From: Pseudomonas grimontii
Lineage (GTDB): Bacteria > Pseudomonadota > Gammaproteobacteria > Pseudomonadales > Pseudomonadaceae
Reading direction: 5' to 3'
Length of the DNA stretch: 64,000 bases
Assembly (NCBI RefSeq): GCF_007858185.1
Contig: NZ_VFES01000010.1
Coordinates: 1-64,000, forward strand
Each line of letters starts with the position of its first letter. The first letter of the stretch is position 1. Under the pieces are notes generated by a model. It made no database searches. It was not told the DNA's origin and was given only the letters and a program-made list of their open reading frames with translations. The position numbers and the translations under genes were made by a program. Positions 1 to 8,666 of the stretch are shown one piece after another.

Positions 1-58
1 GCAACAGCGCCAGGAGTTTTGGCCAGTCTTCATTCAGTTTTTGCGTGGCGTCTGTCAC
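1..58 (-). CDS. Possible 5' end of an unidentified leftward gene (truncated by window)
   Basis: Read leftward from a GTG at 58-56, about 19 codons stay open to the window edge (MTDATQKLNEDWPKLLALL). A GGAAG stretch lies about 10 nt upstream, and an in-frame TGA sits just before it, so this GTG is the first usable start. I do not recognise the product, and the piece is too short to rule out chance. The gene would follow DUF3392 in the same direction. Confidence 0.3.
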   Translation of the reverse strand, partial: MTDATQKLNEDWPKLLALL

Positions 59-122
59 TGCTAGTCACTTCCTATAGCGAGGCAGTTTTTACTATAGCTT
101 TTGAGATATGGTTAGCGCATAT

Positions 123-143
123 GGGGCAAGCCCCCTCCCACAG
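123..143. repeat. Single REP arm
   Basis: GGGGCAAGCCCCCTCCCACA is one arm of the dispersed Pseudomonas REP palindrome found repeatedly in this window. It sits alone between the partial left-end gene and DUF3392, with no partner arm in the window. Confidence 0.75.
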
Positions 144-165
144 TTGTTTTGTGTTGGATTTGAGG

Positions 166-489
166 TCAGCGGCGGTCGGCCACGACGCCAATCAACACCA
201 GCACCACCACCAACACCGGTGCCAGGCTGTAGTTATTGAACTGGCTCAACCCCCGCACAATCCATGGCGTGGCGTAGATCAACGCAGCGCCGCTGCCGAT
301 CATGCACAGCAGGGCCATCAACGGTACGCGCAACGCGCCGGCAACGCTGCCCAGGCGGGCTTCGACCCAGCCCTTGATGTCGGCACCAAACAGCACCAGT
401 AAACAGCCCACAAGGGCCAGGGAGATTTCCGACAGGTTGCTGCGGCTCCAGCGGGATACGGTGGCGAGCAGGTCGAGTACCAAATCCAT
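166..489 (-). CDS. DUF3392 family inner-membrane protein
   Basis: This 107-aa protein is mostly hydrophobic. A short amphipathic N-terminus is followed by about three membrane segments (near residues 22-38, 50-72 and 85-104), separated by a basic loop and ending in Arg-Arg. Length and pattern fit the DUF3392 family of small gammaproteobacterial membrane proteins, whose function is unknown. It starts 17 nt after the hemW stop on the same strand and is probably the last gene, or nearly so, of the leftward hemW run. The family assignment is from memory of the sequence type; no activity can be inferred. Confidence 0.7.
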   Translation of the reverse strand: MDLVLDLLATVSRWSRSNLSEISLALVGCLLVLFGADIKGWVEARLGSVAGALRVPLMALLCMIGSGAALIYATPWIVRGLSQFNNYSLAPVLVVVLVLIGVVADRR

Positions 490-506
490 TCGATTTCCTT
501 AGAGCG

Positions 507-1709
507 TCAGCTCAAAAACTTCTGCAACAGGTCATTGAGAAAGAGTTGCCCGCGGTCGGTCGCCGCAAGGCGTGACGGTTCGACCTGCATTAAGCCACTT
601 TGTTCTGCCTCGCGACGCGCCTCGTCGAGGCTCGCCAGGTCGAGGCCGGTGCGCTCGGCGTAGAGCGTGGCGTCGACGCCCTCGGTGAGGCGCAGGGCGT
701 TCATCAGGAACTCGAACGGCAGTTCTTCGTTGGTCAGTTCCTTCGCCCCGGCCTGGAAGCTTTTGGCCGGGTTGAGGTAGTCCTTCGGTGCGCGGGTCTT
801 CCAGGTGCGCACAATACGCCCGTCGGGGTGGGTGAGCTTGCCGTGGGCGCCGGCGCCGATGCCGATAAAGTCGCCAAAGCTCCAGTAGTTGAGGTTATGC
901 CGCGCCGGGCGCCCGGGTTGGGCGTAGGCCGACACTTCATATTGCGCGTAACCGTGTTCGGCCAGCAGCGCCTGGCCAGCTTCCTGGATGTCCCACAGGG
1001 TGTCGTCTTCCGGCAGCGCGGGTGGCTGGTTCCAGAACACGGTGTTGGGTTCCAGTGTCAGCTGGTACCAGGACAGGTGCGTCGGCTTCAGCGCGATGGC
1101 CTGGCGCAGGTCGCTCAACGCATCGTCCAGGGACTGATCGGGCAAACCGTGCATCAGGTCCAGGTTGAAGTTGTCGAACCCGGCCTGGCGCGCCATCCCG
1201 GCAGCGCGTACGGCTTCGTCGCCGTTGTGGATGCGGCCCAGGGCCTGGAGCTTTTCCTGCTGGAAGCTCTGGATGCCGATGGACAGCCGGTTGATTCCCA
1301 GCTTGCGGTAAGCGACGAACTTCTCTTGCTCGAACGTGCCGGGGTTGGCTTCCAGGGTGATTTCGATGTCGTCGGCAAACGGGATGCGTGCTTCCACGCC
1401 TGTGAGCAATCGGCCCAACGACGAGGCGCTGAACAGGCTTGGCGTGCCGCCGCCGAAGAAGATCGAACTCAGTTCGCGCCCATACGCGGCGTGCAGGTCC
1501 TGATCGAGGTCGGCCAGCAAGGCGTCGACATACTCTTCTTCCGGCAGCACCTTGCTGGCGGTGTGGGAGTTGAAGTCGCAGTACGGGCATTTGCGCACGC
1601 ACCACGGGATGTGGATATACAGCGCCAGGGGCGGCAGCACCGGCAAGGCCGCCCGAGGTGTTTGCGCGCCACCGTGGATCAGTGGCTGCGCGGAGGTGTT
1701 CTGGGTCAT
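507..1709 (-). CDS. hemW: Radical SAM haem chaperone HemW
   Basis: This 400-aa protein carries a radical-SAM CxxxCxxC cluster motif at residues 37-44 (CVRKCPYC), followed by the family's DFNSH sequence. GGGTPS lies further on, in the SAM-binding barrel. The full-length match to the former HemN-like 'coproporphyrinogen oxidase' group fits HemW, which binds haem and helps insert it into respiratory enzymes. It is not a true HemN, whose cluster motif and N-terminus differ. Its ATG overlaps the rdgB stop (ATGA), so the two are translationally coupled. The usual family length is 380-400 aa, so it looks intact. Confidence 0.92.
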   Translation of the reverse strand: MTQNTSAQPLIHGGAQTPRAALPVLPPLALYIHIPWCVRKCPYCDFNSHTASKVLPEEEYVDALLADLDQDLHAAYGRELSSIFFGGGTPSLFSASSLGRLLTGVEARIPFADDIEITLEANPGTFEQEKFVAYRKLGINRLSIGIQSFQQEKLQALGRIHNGDEAVRAAGMARQAGFDNFNLDLMHGLPDQSLDDALSDLRQAIALKPTHLSWYQLTLEPNTVFWNQPPALPEDDTLWDIQEAGQALLAEHGYAQYEVSAYAQPGRPARHNLNYWSFGDFIGIGAGAHGKLTHPDGRIVRTWKTRAPKDYLNPAKSFQAGAKELTNEELPFEFLMNALRLTEGVDATLYAERTGLDLASLDEARREAEQSGLMQVEPSRLAATDRGQLFLNDLLQKFLS

Positions 1710-2302
1710 TTCAAGCCCAGACGCTGGCGCAGCAAATCCATTGCGCGGGCGCGGTGGCTGATCTGGTTCTTGTCGGCCGGGCTCAATTCGGCGCTGGAGA
1801 CATTGCGCTCCGGCACCCAGAACAGCGGGTCATAGCCAAAACCGTGGTCGCCGCTGGCGGCGTGCAGGATGCGCCCGTGCCACAGGCCTTCGCAGAGGAT
1901 CGGCAGCGGGTCATCGGCATGCCGCACCAAGGCCAGCACGCAGACGAACTGCGCGCCACGCATCGCGTCCGGCACGTCCCTGAGGGCGTCCAGCAGCTTG
2001 GCGTTGTTGGCCGCGTCGCCCTTGCCATCGGCATAACGCGCCGAGTAGATGCCCGGCGCGCCGCCGAGGAAGTCCACCGCCAGGCCAGAGTCGTCCGCCA
2101 GCGCCGGAAGACCCGAAATGCGTGCGGCATTGCGCGCCTTGAGGATGGCGTTCTCGACGAACGACAGGCCGGTCTCTTCCGGTTCCACCTGGCTGAACTC
2201 GCCGATCGAGCGCAGTTGCACGGAGTCGCCGAGCATGGCCTGGAGTTCTTTGAGCTTGCCGGCGTTATGGCTGGCCAGTACGAGTTGAGTAAGGTTCATC
2301 AT
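1706..2302 (-). CDS. rdgB: XTP/dITP diphosphatase (house-cleaning NTPase)
   Basis: This 198-aa Ham1/RdgB-family pyrophosphatase hydrolyses non-canonical XTP, dITP and ITP to monophosphates, keeping deaminated purines out of DNA and RNA. Visible signatures are the N-terminal SHNAGK nucleotide-binding motif (residues about 11-16) and LADDSGL with the downstream GGAPG/YSARYA block, which carries the metal-binding and catalytic acidic residues. The start (ATG ATG at 2302) overlaps the stop of the DUF4426 gene, and its own stop overlaps hemW, so the three genes are read as a tightly coupled unit. Length is normal. Confidence 0.94.
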   Translation of the reverse strand: MMNLTQLVLASHNAGKLKELQAMLGDSVQLRSIGEFSQVEPEETGLSFVENAILKARNAARISGLPALADDSGLAVDFLGGAPGIYSARYADGKGDAANNAKLLDALRDVPDAMRGAQFVCVLALVRHADDPLPILCEGLWHGRILHAASGDHGFGYDPLFWVPERNVSSAELSPADKNQISHRARAMDLLRQRLGLK

Positions 2303-2733
2303 TCCGCCGGAAACAGTTCCTGGTTGAATTGGAAACCATGGGCTTTACCACCGGCTTCGACATTGATGGTGAAGACTCGCACTTCCTGTTGCGGCACGTT
2401 ATAGGGCGCGAGGTAATAGATCGCACCTTTCTCGGTGATCTGCTTGAACGTCAGAATCTCGCTCTTGCCGCTCAGGTCCTTGATGGTGCCGGTCACTTGC
2501 GCCGCCACCGGCGTCACGCCCTTGACCACGGACACATTGATCAAACCCTTGTTCTTGCTGCGCACCACGCCAACCGCCTGGGCTGTTTCGGGTTGCAGGA
2601 AGCTGGAGGTGAAGGTGTTGTAGTGCACGGTAATATCGCCAAATTCTTTTTGGCGCTTACTGTCGATAGCGTCGGCGGCCATGGCGTTGGCACCCAGGCA
2701 CGCAGTCAGTAGAAAAATAGCCAAGCGACTCAT
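2299..2733 (-). CDS. DUF4426 periplasmic protein
   Basis: This 144-aa protein has a clear signal peptide (MSRLAIFLLTACLGANAMA, cleavage near residue 19-20). The mature domain contains GDITVHYNTF and a run of beta-type sequence ending NQELFPAE. Family knowledge places it in DUF4426, whose function is unknown. The gene lies between metW and rdgB, 21 nt after metW and overlapping rdgB by 4 nt, so it belongs to the metXW-to-hemW leftward operon. Nothing in the sequence indicates a catalytic role. Confidence 0.78.
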   Translation of the reverse strand: MSRLAIFLLTACLGANAMAADAIDSKRQKEFGDITVHYNTFTSSFLQPETAQAVGVVRSKNKGLINVSVVKGVTPVAAQVTGTIKDLSGKSEILTFKQITEKGAIYYLAPYNVPQQEVRVFTINVEAGGKAHGFQFNQELFPAE

Positions 2734-2754
2734 GAGCGTCCCTCTGAAAAATGA

Positions 2755-3375
2755 TTAGACGGCAATTTTGTGGTCGGTCAGGCCAGGACTGCTGACCCGA
2801 TAAATACCAATTTCGCCCAACAGATTGGGCCATAGCTTGCTCGCCCAGCCGTGACGGTGCTGTTGATCGACGGCCAGGCGATTGATCACCTTGGCTTCAC
2901 GCTCGCCACACAGGGCCTCGAAGTCTTCGAAGGTGCAGAAGTGGATGTTCGGGGTGTTGTACCAGGTGTACGGCAGGAAATCCGAGACCGGCATGCGGCC
3001 CTTGGTCGCCAGGTACCAGCGGCAGCGCCAGTGCCCGAAGTTGGGGAAGGTGATGATGCACTGGCGACCCACGCGCAGCATTTCGTCGAGGATGCGGTCC
3101 GGGTAGTGCACCGCTTGCAGGGCCTGGGTCATCACCACGATGTCGAAGCTGTTGCTGGCAAAGTTGCCCAGGCCCTTGTCCAGGTCCTGCTCGATCACGT
3201 TGATGCCCTTGGCCACGCACTGGGCGATGTTGTCCGGGTCGTTTTCCAGGCCGTAGCCGGTAACTTGCTTGTTGTCCCGCAGCCAGCTCAGCAGTTCGCC
3301 ATCGCCGCAGCCCAGGTCGAGCACGCGGCTGCCGGCGGGGATCCAGTCTTGGATGATGTCCAGGTCGGCTCTCAT
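2755..3375 (-). CDS. metW: Methionine biosynthesis protein MetW (SAM-dependent methyltransferase fold)
   Basis: This 206-aa class I methyltransferase-like protein has the SAM-binding loop VLDLGCGDGELL near residues 18-29, and the characteristic FPNFGHW and TWYNTPNIH stretches of MetW. In Pseudomonas and related bacteria MetW is encoded with MetX and is needed for full homoserine acylation activity. Whether it methylates anything is unsettled. It begins 7 nt after the metX stop, a typical metXW pair. Length is usual for the family. Confidence 0.92.
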   Translation of the reverse strand: MRADLDIIQDWIPAGSRVLDLGCGDGELLSWLRDNKQVTGYGLENDPDNIAQCVAKGINVIEQDLDKGLGNFASNSFDIVVMTQALQAVHYPDRILDEMLRVGRQCIITFPNFGHWRCRWYLATKGRMPVSDFLPYTWYNTPNIHFCTFEDFEALCGEREAKVINRLAVDQQHRHGWASKLWPNLLGEIGIYRVSSPGLTDHKIAV

Positions 3376-3382
3376 GGCGTTC

Positions 3383-4522
3383 TCACAAAGTAATCCGGTT
3401 CATGTAGTTGCTGAACGCTTGCAGGTAGCGCGGGATCGGGATCAGGAAGGCGTCGTGGCCTTGCGGAGCATCGATCTCCAGGTAGCAGACGTCTTTTTTC
3501 GCAGCCATCAGGGCATCCACCAGCTCTCGGGAGCGGGCTGGCGAGAAGCGCCAGTCGGTGGTGAATGACATGACGCAGAACTTGGCCGTGGCGCCTTCGA
3601 AGGTTTTCGCCAGGTCGTCGTCGTGGTTGGCTGCCGGGTCGAAGTAGTCCAGGGCCTTGGTCATCAGCAGGTAGGTGTTGGCGTCGAAACGCCCGGAGAA
3701 CTCCTCGCCCTGGTAACGCAGGTAGCTTTCCACCTGGAACTCGACGCTGTGGAAGTCGTAGTTGAGCTTCTCGCTCTTGAGGCCACGGCCGAATTTCTCG
3801 CCCATGGAGTCATCGGACAGGTAGGTGATGTGCCCAACCATCCGCGCCAGCATCAAGCCGCGCTTGGGGATCACACCGGCTTCCTGGAACGAACCGCCGT
3901 GGAACTCGGGGTCGGTGAGGATGGCCTGGCGCGCCACTTCGTTGAAGGCGATGTTCTGCGCCGACAATTTGGGAGCCGAGGCGATGGCCAGGCAATGGCG
4001 CACACGATCCGGGTAAGTGATGGTCCATTGCAGGGCCTGCATGCCGCCCAGGCTGCCGCCGATCACGGCGGCCCATTGTTGGATACCCAGCAGGTCGGCG
4101 AGGCGCGCCTGGCTGTGCACCCAATCTTCCACGGTGAGTACCGGGAAGTCGGCACCGAAAGGCTTACCGGTTTCCGGGTTGAGGCTGCTGGGGCCGGTGG
4201 AACCGTTGCAGCCGCCGAGGTTGTTCAGGCTGACCACAAAGAACTTGTTGGTGTCGATGGGCTTGCCGGGGCCGATGCAACTGTCCCACCAGCCAGGCTT
4301 GCGCTCGTCAACGCTGTGGAAACCAGCGGCGTGATGATGGCCGGAGAGGGCGTGGCAGATCAGCACGGCGTTGCTCGCCGTGGCGTTCAGTTGGCCATAA
4401 GTTTCATAAATCAGGTCATAGGCAGGCAGCGAACGACCACAGGCCAAGGCCAGCGGTTCGCTGAAGTGCGCCACTTGGGGCACGACCAGTCCAACAGAAT
4501 CGGGGGGGAAGGCAGTTGGCAT
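3383..4522 (-). CDS. metX: Homoserine O-acyltransferase (probably succinyl-specific)
   Basis: This 379-aa alpha/beta-hydrolase enzyme activates homoserine for methionine synthesis. The nucleophile elbow is GGSLGGMQAL (near residue 150-160), and the C-terminal TDWRFSP and PQGHDAFL segments carry the Asp and His of the triad. The sequence belongs to the MetX superfamily, not MetA. In Pseudomonas these enzymes use succinyl-CoA and work with MetW, which is encoded immediately downstream, so the succinyl preference is inferred. It is the first gene of the leftward run; its upstream region at 4523-4648 holds a degenerate REP. Confidence 0.92.
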   Translation of the reverse strand: MPTAFPPDSVGLVVPQVAHFSEPLALACGRSLPAYDLIYETYGQLNATASNAVLICHALSGHHHAAGFHSVDERKPGWWDSCIGPGKPIDTNKFFVVSLNNLGGCNGSTGPSSLNPETGKPFGADFPVLTVEDWVHSQARLADLLGIQQWAAVIGGSLGGMQALQWTITYPDRVRHCLAIASAPKLSAQNIAFNEVARQAILTDPEFHGGSFQEAGVIPKRGLMLARMVGHITYLSDDSMGEKFGRGLKSEKLNYDFHSVEFQVESYLRYQGEEFSGRFDANTYLLMTKALDYFDPAANHDDDLAKTFEGATAKFCVMSFTTDWRFSPARSRELVDALMAAKKDVCYLEIDAPQGHDAFLIPIPRYLQAFSNYMNRITL

Positions 4523-4586
4523 CGACCCTGCTCTCGTTTAAATGAGGCGTAAGTCTAAAGACCGATGCACCCAGCGGCAAGCGAAG

Positions 4587-4647
4587 GCCAAATGTGGGAG
4601 GGAGCAAGTCGAATCGTCGGCCCGCCCCTCCTGCATTTGCTCCGCCT
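4587..4647. repeat. Degenerate REP doublet with variant arm
   Basis: CCAAATGTGGGAGGGAGCAAG and a divergent arm CGCCCCTCCTGCATTTG face each other across GTCGAATCGTCGGCC. The central GTCGAATCGTCG-type sequence recurs as a REP-arm variant near 34200, and in part near 9375. It lies between metX and yggT, both leftward. Confidence 0.6.
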
Positions 4648-4648
4648 A

Positions 4649-5239
4649 TCAGATCAGCCCGAACAGTTCCTTGGGCATGTTCGCGAAGTCAGCCAGGTAC
4701 GGAATGCCCCAGCCTTGTATCAGCTGGATTGCGATAAACGCGAAGATTGGCGAAATATCCAGGCCGCCCAGGTTGGGGACCCAGCGGCGGAACGGCGCGA
4801 GCACCGGCTCGGTGATCTGGGACACCAGCTCGGCACCTGGGCTGCGGCTGCCCGGCGCGACCCAGGACAGGATCACACTGATGATCATCGACCAGAAGAT
4901 GATCTTCAAAAACAACGAGAAGATCCCGATCAGTGCCCATGGCAACAGCAGCACGGTGTAAGGCAGGTAGCCCTTGAGCATCAAGACCAGCGCGAACAGC
5001 AGAATCTGCAGCAGCAGTGCCAGCACCAGCGACGACATGTCCAGGCCGAACATGCTCGGGACCACCCGACGCAGGGGCTTGAGCAGCGGTTGGGTGGCCT
5101 TCACCACGAATTGGCACAGCGGGTTGTAGAAGTTCGCCCGCACCAGTTGCAGGATAAAACGCATCAGCACGATCAGCAGGTACAGGCTGCCCAAGGTCTG
5201 GATGATGAAGATGACGGCGTCATTGAGTCCAAGCATCAT
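4649..5239 (-). CDS. YggT family membrane protein (two YGGT repeats)
   Basis: This 196-aa integral membrane protein has two tandem YGGT-type modules, each a pair of membrane helices with a conserved NFYNP or SRSPG-type linker and PFRRWVPN at the end of the second. Function is unsettled; family members are linked to osmotic tolerance and membrane-protein assembly. It follows proC by 22 nt and yggS in the same direction, the classical yggS-proC-yggT order. Two adjacent ATG codons (5239 and 5236) are both usable; the AAGGA at about 5245 slightly favours the first. Confidence 0.88.
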   Translation of the reverse strand: MMLGLNDAVIFIIQTLGSLYLLIVLMRFILQLVRANFYNPLCQFVVKATQPLLKPLRRVVPSMFGLDMSSLVLALLLQILLFALVLMLKGYLPYTVLLLPWALIGIFSLFLKIIFWSMIISVILSWVAPGSRSPGAELVSQITEPVLAPFRRWVPNLGGLDISPIFAFIAIQLIQGWGIPYLADFANMPKELFGLI

Positions 5240-5261
5240 TTATTCCTTTGTAGGGATACGA

Positions 5262-6080
5262 CTATTTGCCCAGCTGCTCGGCCATTTCAGCCGAACGATG
5301 TGCTGCGGCACCCAGTGCTTTTTCCACCAGGGCTTCAAAGCCCCCGGCCTGGAATGATTCGATGGCAGCCTGCGTGGTGCCGCCGGGGGAGGTGACGCGA
5401 CGGCGCAACTCGGCAGCGTCCACTTCACTGGAGACAGCCATCTTCGCGGCGCCCAGGGCGGTTTGCTCGGCCAGTTGCTCAGCGACTTCCTGTGGCAGGC
5501 CCAGTTTCACGCCGGCGGCGGTCATGGCCTCGATCAGCAGGAAGAAGTAAGCCGGGCCGCTGCCCGAGACGGCGGTGACCGCATCCAGTTGCTGCTCCTG
5601 TTCGAGCCACAAGGCGATGCCCACGGCGGACAGCAGTTCCTGGGCCTGGTCACGTTGTTCGGCACTCACCTCGTGGGTGGCGTACAAGCCGCTCACGCCC
5701 TGGCGCAGCAGCGCCGGGGTGTTGGGCATGCAGCGCACGATCGGCTGGGCACCGAGCCAGTTGTTCATGCTGGCGCAAGTGATGCCGGCGGCGATCGACA
5801 CCACCAGTTGGTGCGGTTGCAGGCTTGGGCGCAGGCTTTCGCACACGGCCTTCATGGCCTGTGGCTTGACCGCCAGCACGATCACATCGACGCCGTGGAT
5901 GGCCTCGGCGTTGTCAGCGAAGGTTTCGATACCGTGCTCGGCGCTGACGCGGGCACGGGTCTCGGCGCCCGGGTCGCTGGCGCGGATCTGCGCGGCGTCC
6001 AGGCCCTTGGCCCGCAGGCCACCGATCAGGCTGGCCGCCATGTTTCCGGCGCCGATAAAGGCAATACGCGTGTTGCTCAT
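5262..6080 (-). CDS. proC: Pyrroline-5-carboxylate reductase
   Basis: This 272-aa enzyme catalyses the last step of proline synthesis, NAD(P)H-dependent reduction of delta-1-pyrroline-5-carboxylate. It has an N-terminal Rossmann motif (FIGAGNMAASLI, about residues 8-19), the central VKPQ segment, and the C-terminal signature VSGSGPAYFFLLIEAM and TSPGGTTQAAI lining the active site and dimer interface. Length is typical. It sits between yggS (33 nt upstream) and yggT. Confidence 0.95.
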   Translation of the reverse strand: MSNTRIAFIGAGNMAASLIGGLRAKGLDAAQIRASDPGAETRARVSAEHGIETFADNAEAIHGVDVIVLAVKPQAMKAVCESLRPSLQPHQLVVSIAAGITCASMNNWLGAQPIVRCMPNTPALLRQGVSGLYATHEVSAEQRDQAQELLSAVGIALWLEQEQQLDAVTAVSGSGPAYFFLLIEAMTAAGVKLGLPQEVAEQLAEQTALGAAKMAVSSEVDAAELRRRVTSPGGTTQAAIESFQAGGFEALVEKALGAAAHRSAEMAEQLGK

Positions 6081-6113
6081 GACAGGTCCTTACTCAGAGG
6101 GAAGTCAGCCATT

Positions 6114-6800
6114 TCATGGCTGGCCGTAGTCGCGGGCGCCAAACAGGGCGGTACCGATCCGCACCCAGGTGGCGCCTTGGGCGATGGCCGACTCAAGGTC
6201 GTGGCTCATGCCCATGGAAAGTGTGTCGAGTGGCAGGTTCAGGCTGTTTTGCAGGTCGCGCACGCGGGCGAATGCTGCGTCTTGTTCGGCCCGATCTTCC
6301 GTCGGCTCAGGAATCGCCATCAAGCCCCGCAGCTTCAAGCGCGGCAGGGCGCTGATCGCGTTGGCCAGGGCCGGCAGGTCGGCGGGCGTGCAGCCGGACT
6401 TGCTGGCTTCGCCACTGACATTGACCTGGATGCAGATATTCAGCGGTGGCAGCTCGGCCGGGCGTTGTTCGGACAGGCGTTGTGCGATTTTGAGACGGTC
6501 CACGGAATGCACCCAAGCGAAATTCTCGGCGATCGCGCGAGTCTTGTTCGATTGAATGGGGCCGATGAAGTGCCAACTCAAGGGCAGGTCGGTTAATTCG
6601 GCCTGTTTACCCAGGGCTTCCTGCAGATAGTTTTCGCCAAAATCACGCATCCCGGCGGCATAGGCTTCGCGCACGGCTTGGGCGGGTTTGGTCTTGCTCA
6701 CGGCCAGCAGGTGGATGCTGTTTGCGTCACGTTGCACGGCGTCGGCTGCGGCGCGGATGCGCTGGCTAACCTGGCCGATATTGTCTGCTATCGTCGACAT
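6114..6800 (-). CDS. YggS/PLPBP family PLP-homeostasis protein
   Basis: This 228-aa PLP-binding barrel protein resembles the N-terminal domain of alanine racemase. The PLP lysine lies in LLAVSKTKPA (near residue 36), and the phosphate-binding MGMSHDLESAI and RIGTALFGAR segments are near the C-terminus. Family members (E. coli YggS, human PLPBP) have no confirmed enzymatic turnover and buffer vitamin B6. It is divergent from pilT across a 57-bp gap and is first in the leftward yggS-proC-yggT group. Confidence 0.92.
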   Translation of the reverse strand: MSTIADNIGQVSQRIRAAADAVQRDANSIHLLAVSKTKPAQAVREAYAAGMRDFGENYLQEALGKQAELTDLPLSWHFIGPIQSNKTRAIAENFAWVHSVDRLKIAQRLSEQRPAELPPLNICIQVNVSGEASKSGCTPADLPALANAISALPRLKLRGLMAIPEPTEDRAEQDAAFARVRDLQNSLNLPLDTLSMGMSHDLESAIAQGATWVRIGTALFGARDYGQP

Positions 6801-6857
6801 TCAAGATGCGCCCGTGGATATGGAGTCCGCGGCATTCTACTGGAAATGGAAAGCCCT

Positions 6858-7892
6858 ATGGATATCACTGAATTGCTGGTGACCAGCGTGCGCCGGGGCG
6901 CCTCCGACCTGCATCTGTCGGCCGGTGTAGCACCGATGCTGCGCATTGATGGTGAGGTCTGGCCGTTGGATTGGCCGGTGCTTTCACCCCCGCAAGTGGC
7001 GGATTTATTGAGCCCGTTGCTCAACCGCTATCAACCAAAGGATTTCGAAACATCTCTTGAAACGGATTTTGCCTTCGAGTTGCCGGGCGTGGCGCGGTTC
7101 CGGGCGAACGTGTTTCAGCAGGATCGCGGCATGGGGGCGGTGTTTCGCACCATCCCGGCCGAGGTCCAGAGCCTGGAAAACCTCGGTTTGGGGGAGGTAT
7201 TCCGGCGTATTGCCCAGCTTCCGCGCGGCCTGGTGCTGGTGACGGGCCCTACCGGCTCCGGCAAGTCCACCACCCTGGCGGCGATGATCGATTACCTCAA
7301 TCAGCATCGGCGCCAGCACATCCTCACGCTGGAAGACCCCATCGAATTTATCCACACGCCGAAAATTGCCCTGATCAACCAGCGCCAGGTGCACCGCGAC
7401 ACCCATAGTTTCTCGCTGGCCTTGCGCTCGGCGCTGCGTGAAGACCCTGACGTGATTCTGGTGGGCGAACTGCGTGATTTGGAAACCATCCACCTGGCCC
7501 TGACGGCGGCTGAGACCGGGCATCTGGTATTTGGCACCCTGCACACCACCTCGGCGGCAAAGACCGTGGACAGGCTGGTGGACGTGTTCCCGGCGGGGGA
7601 AAAGGCCATGGTCCGCTCGATGCTGTCGGAGTCGTTGCAGGCGGTGGTGTCCCAGGTGCTGGTAAAGAAGGTTGGCGGCGGGCGGGTGGCGGCCCATGAA
7701 ATCATGCTGGGCACGCCGGCCATTCGTAACTTGATCCGCGAAGACAAGGTGGCGCAGATCGTCTCGGTGATTCAGACCGGCGGCGCGTTGGGCATGAAGA
7801 CATTGGATATGAGCTTGAAGGCGTTGGTCACGGAGGGCGTGATCAGCCGGGAAGAGGCAAGGGAGAAGGCGAGGGTGCCGGCAGACATATGA
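6858..7892 (+). CDS. pilT: Type IV pilus retraction ATPase PilT
   Basis: This 344-aa hexameric ATPase powers pilus retraction at the inner-membrane base. Visible motifs are the N-terminal MDITELL and GASDLHLSAG, Walker A GPTGSGKSTT, the Asp-rich ILTLEDPIEF, Walker B EDPDVILVGELRD, the His box HLVFGTLHTTSA and the C-terminal AIRNLIRE retraction motif. The start at 6858 is chosen over an in-frame ATG 12 nt upstream because GGAAAG precedes it at good spacing and the product then begins MDITELL, as in P. aeruginosa PilT. pilU, the usual downstream partner, is absent here; a REP doublet and an NlpC/P60 gene follow instead. Confidence 0.95.
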   Translation: MDITELLVTSVRRGASDLHLSAGVAPMLRIDGEVWPLDWPVLSPPQVADLLSPLLNRYQPKDFETSLETDFAFELPGVARFRANVFQQDRGMGAVFRTIPAEVQSLENLGLGEVFRRIAQLPRGLVLVTGPTGSGKSTTLAAMIDYLNQHRRQHILTLEDPIEFIHTPKIALINQRQVHRDTHSFSLALRSALREDPDVILVGELRDLETIHLALTAAETGHLVFGTLHTTSAAKTVDRLVDVFPAGEKAMVRSMLSESLQAVVSQVLVKKVGGGRVAAHEIMLGTPAIRNLIREDKVAQIVSVIQTGGALGMKTLDMSLKALVTEGVISREEAREKARVPADI

Positions 7893-7913
7893 GGTCTTGC
7901 GGGCACGAAAATC

Positions 7914-8008
7914 AAATGTGGGAGGGGGCTTGCCCCCGATTGCAGTGGGTCAGGTACAGATAAGCTGACTGATTCACCGCTATCGGGAGCAAGCCCCCTC
8001 TCACATTG
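7914..8008. repeat. REP doublet (REPIN) after pilT
   Basis: AAATGTGGGAGGGGGCTTGC and its inverted partner GCAAGCCCCCTCTCACATT are separated by about 50 bp, forming a REPIN-type unit. It lies between the convergent pilT and NlpC/P60 genes. Confidence 0.85.
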
Positions 8009-8030
8009 ACTACTGCATTCCAGCTTCAGA

Positions 8031-8666
8031 TCAGCGCTGGACGACTCGCAAGGTGTTCTGCTCTTTCGGCAGAACCCGCTTGGCAATCACGTAGTTCTTA
8101 TCCCAGAACGGCTTTTTCAGCGTGTCGATACTGACCGACTTGCCACGGCGCGGTGCGTGGATGAAGCGGTCGTTGCCCAGGTAGATGGCAACGTGGTTCA
8201 CCTGGCGGCTCTTCAGTTTGAAGAACAGCAGGTCACCTGGTTTCAGGTCCTTGCGCTCAACCTTCTGCCCGTGACCGGCGGCCATGGCGTTGGAGGTGCG
8301 CGGCAGATCCACGGCGGCTACGTCGTTAAATGCATATTTCACCAGGCCACTGCAGTCGAACCCTTTACTTGGGCTGCTGCCGCCCCAACGATAAGGTGTA
8401 CCGAGCACGTTAACGGCGCGGCTGAGGACGGTGCTGCTTTGCTTGGTGTTGACTGCCACGAGGCCGGGAACTGCTTTACCGTGGGCCTTGCTCAATTGAG
8501 TCGGGCGGCTGACAGTCGGCTTTGCCGATTTGGCAGTACTTGGCGTGCTGTGGACTTTAGGGGTGAAACCGTTGACGTTCGGAAGTCGTTGCTCACGATT
8601 GGTGGCGTGGGCGGCCAGTGGCACTAATAGGCAAATGGTTAGCCATGTCTTTAAAAATGGTGGCAT
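8031..8666 (-). CDS. Secreted NlpC/P60 peptidoglycan endopeptidase
   Basis: This 211-aa protein has an N-terminal signal peptide (TICLLVPLAAHA, cleavage near residue 22), a Thr/Ser/Lys-rich linker to about residue 80, and a C40-family domain. The catalytic Cys is in GFDCSGLV, with His in NHVAIYLG and a second polar His in FIHAPRRG. Such enzymes cut D-Glu-meso-DAP bonds in peptide stems. No lipobox Cys is present, so it should be free in the periplasm. It is convergent with pilT; no operon partner is evident. Confidence 0.88.
   Translation of the reverse strand: MPPFLKTWLTICLLVPLAAHATNREQRLPNVNGFTPKVHSTPSTAKSAKPTVSRPTQLSKAHGKAVPGLVAVNTKQSSTVLSRAVNVLGTPYRWGGSSPSKGFDCSGLVKYAFNDVAAVDLPRTSNAMAAGHGQKVERKDLKPGDLLFFKLKSRQVNHVAIYLGNDRFIHAPRRGKSVSIDTLKKPFWDKNYVIAKRVLPKEQNTLRVVQR

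Noticed and set aside
600..1835. 411-codon plus-strand frame opposite hemW
   Set aside because: Antisense shadow; hemW is complete with its cluster motif.
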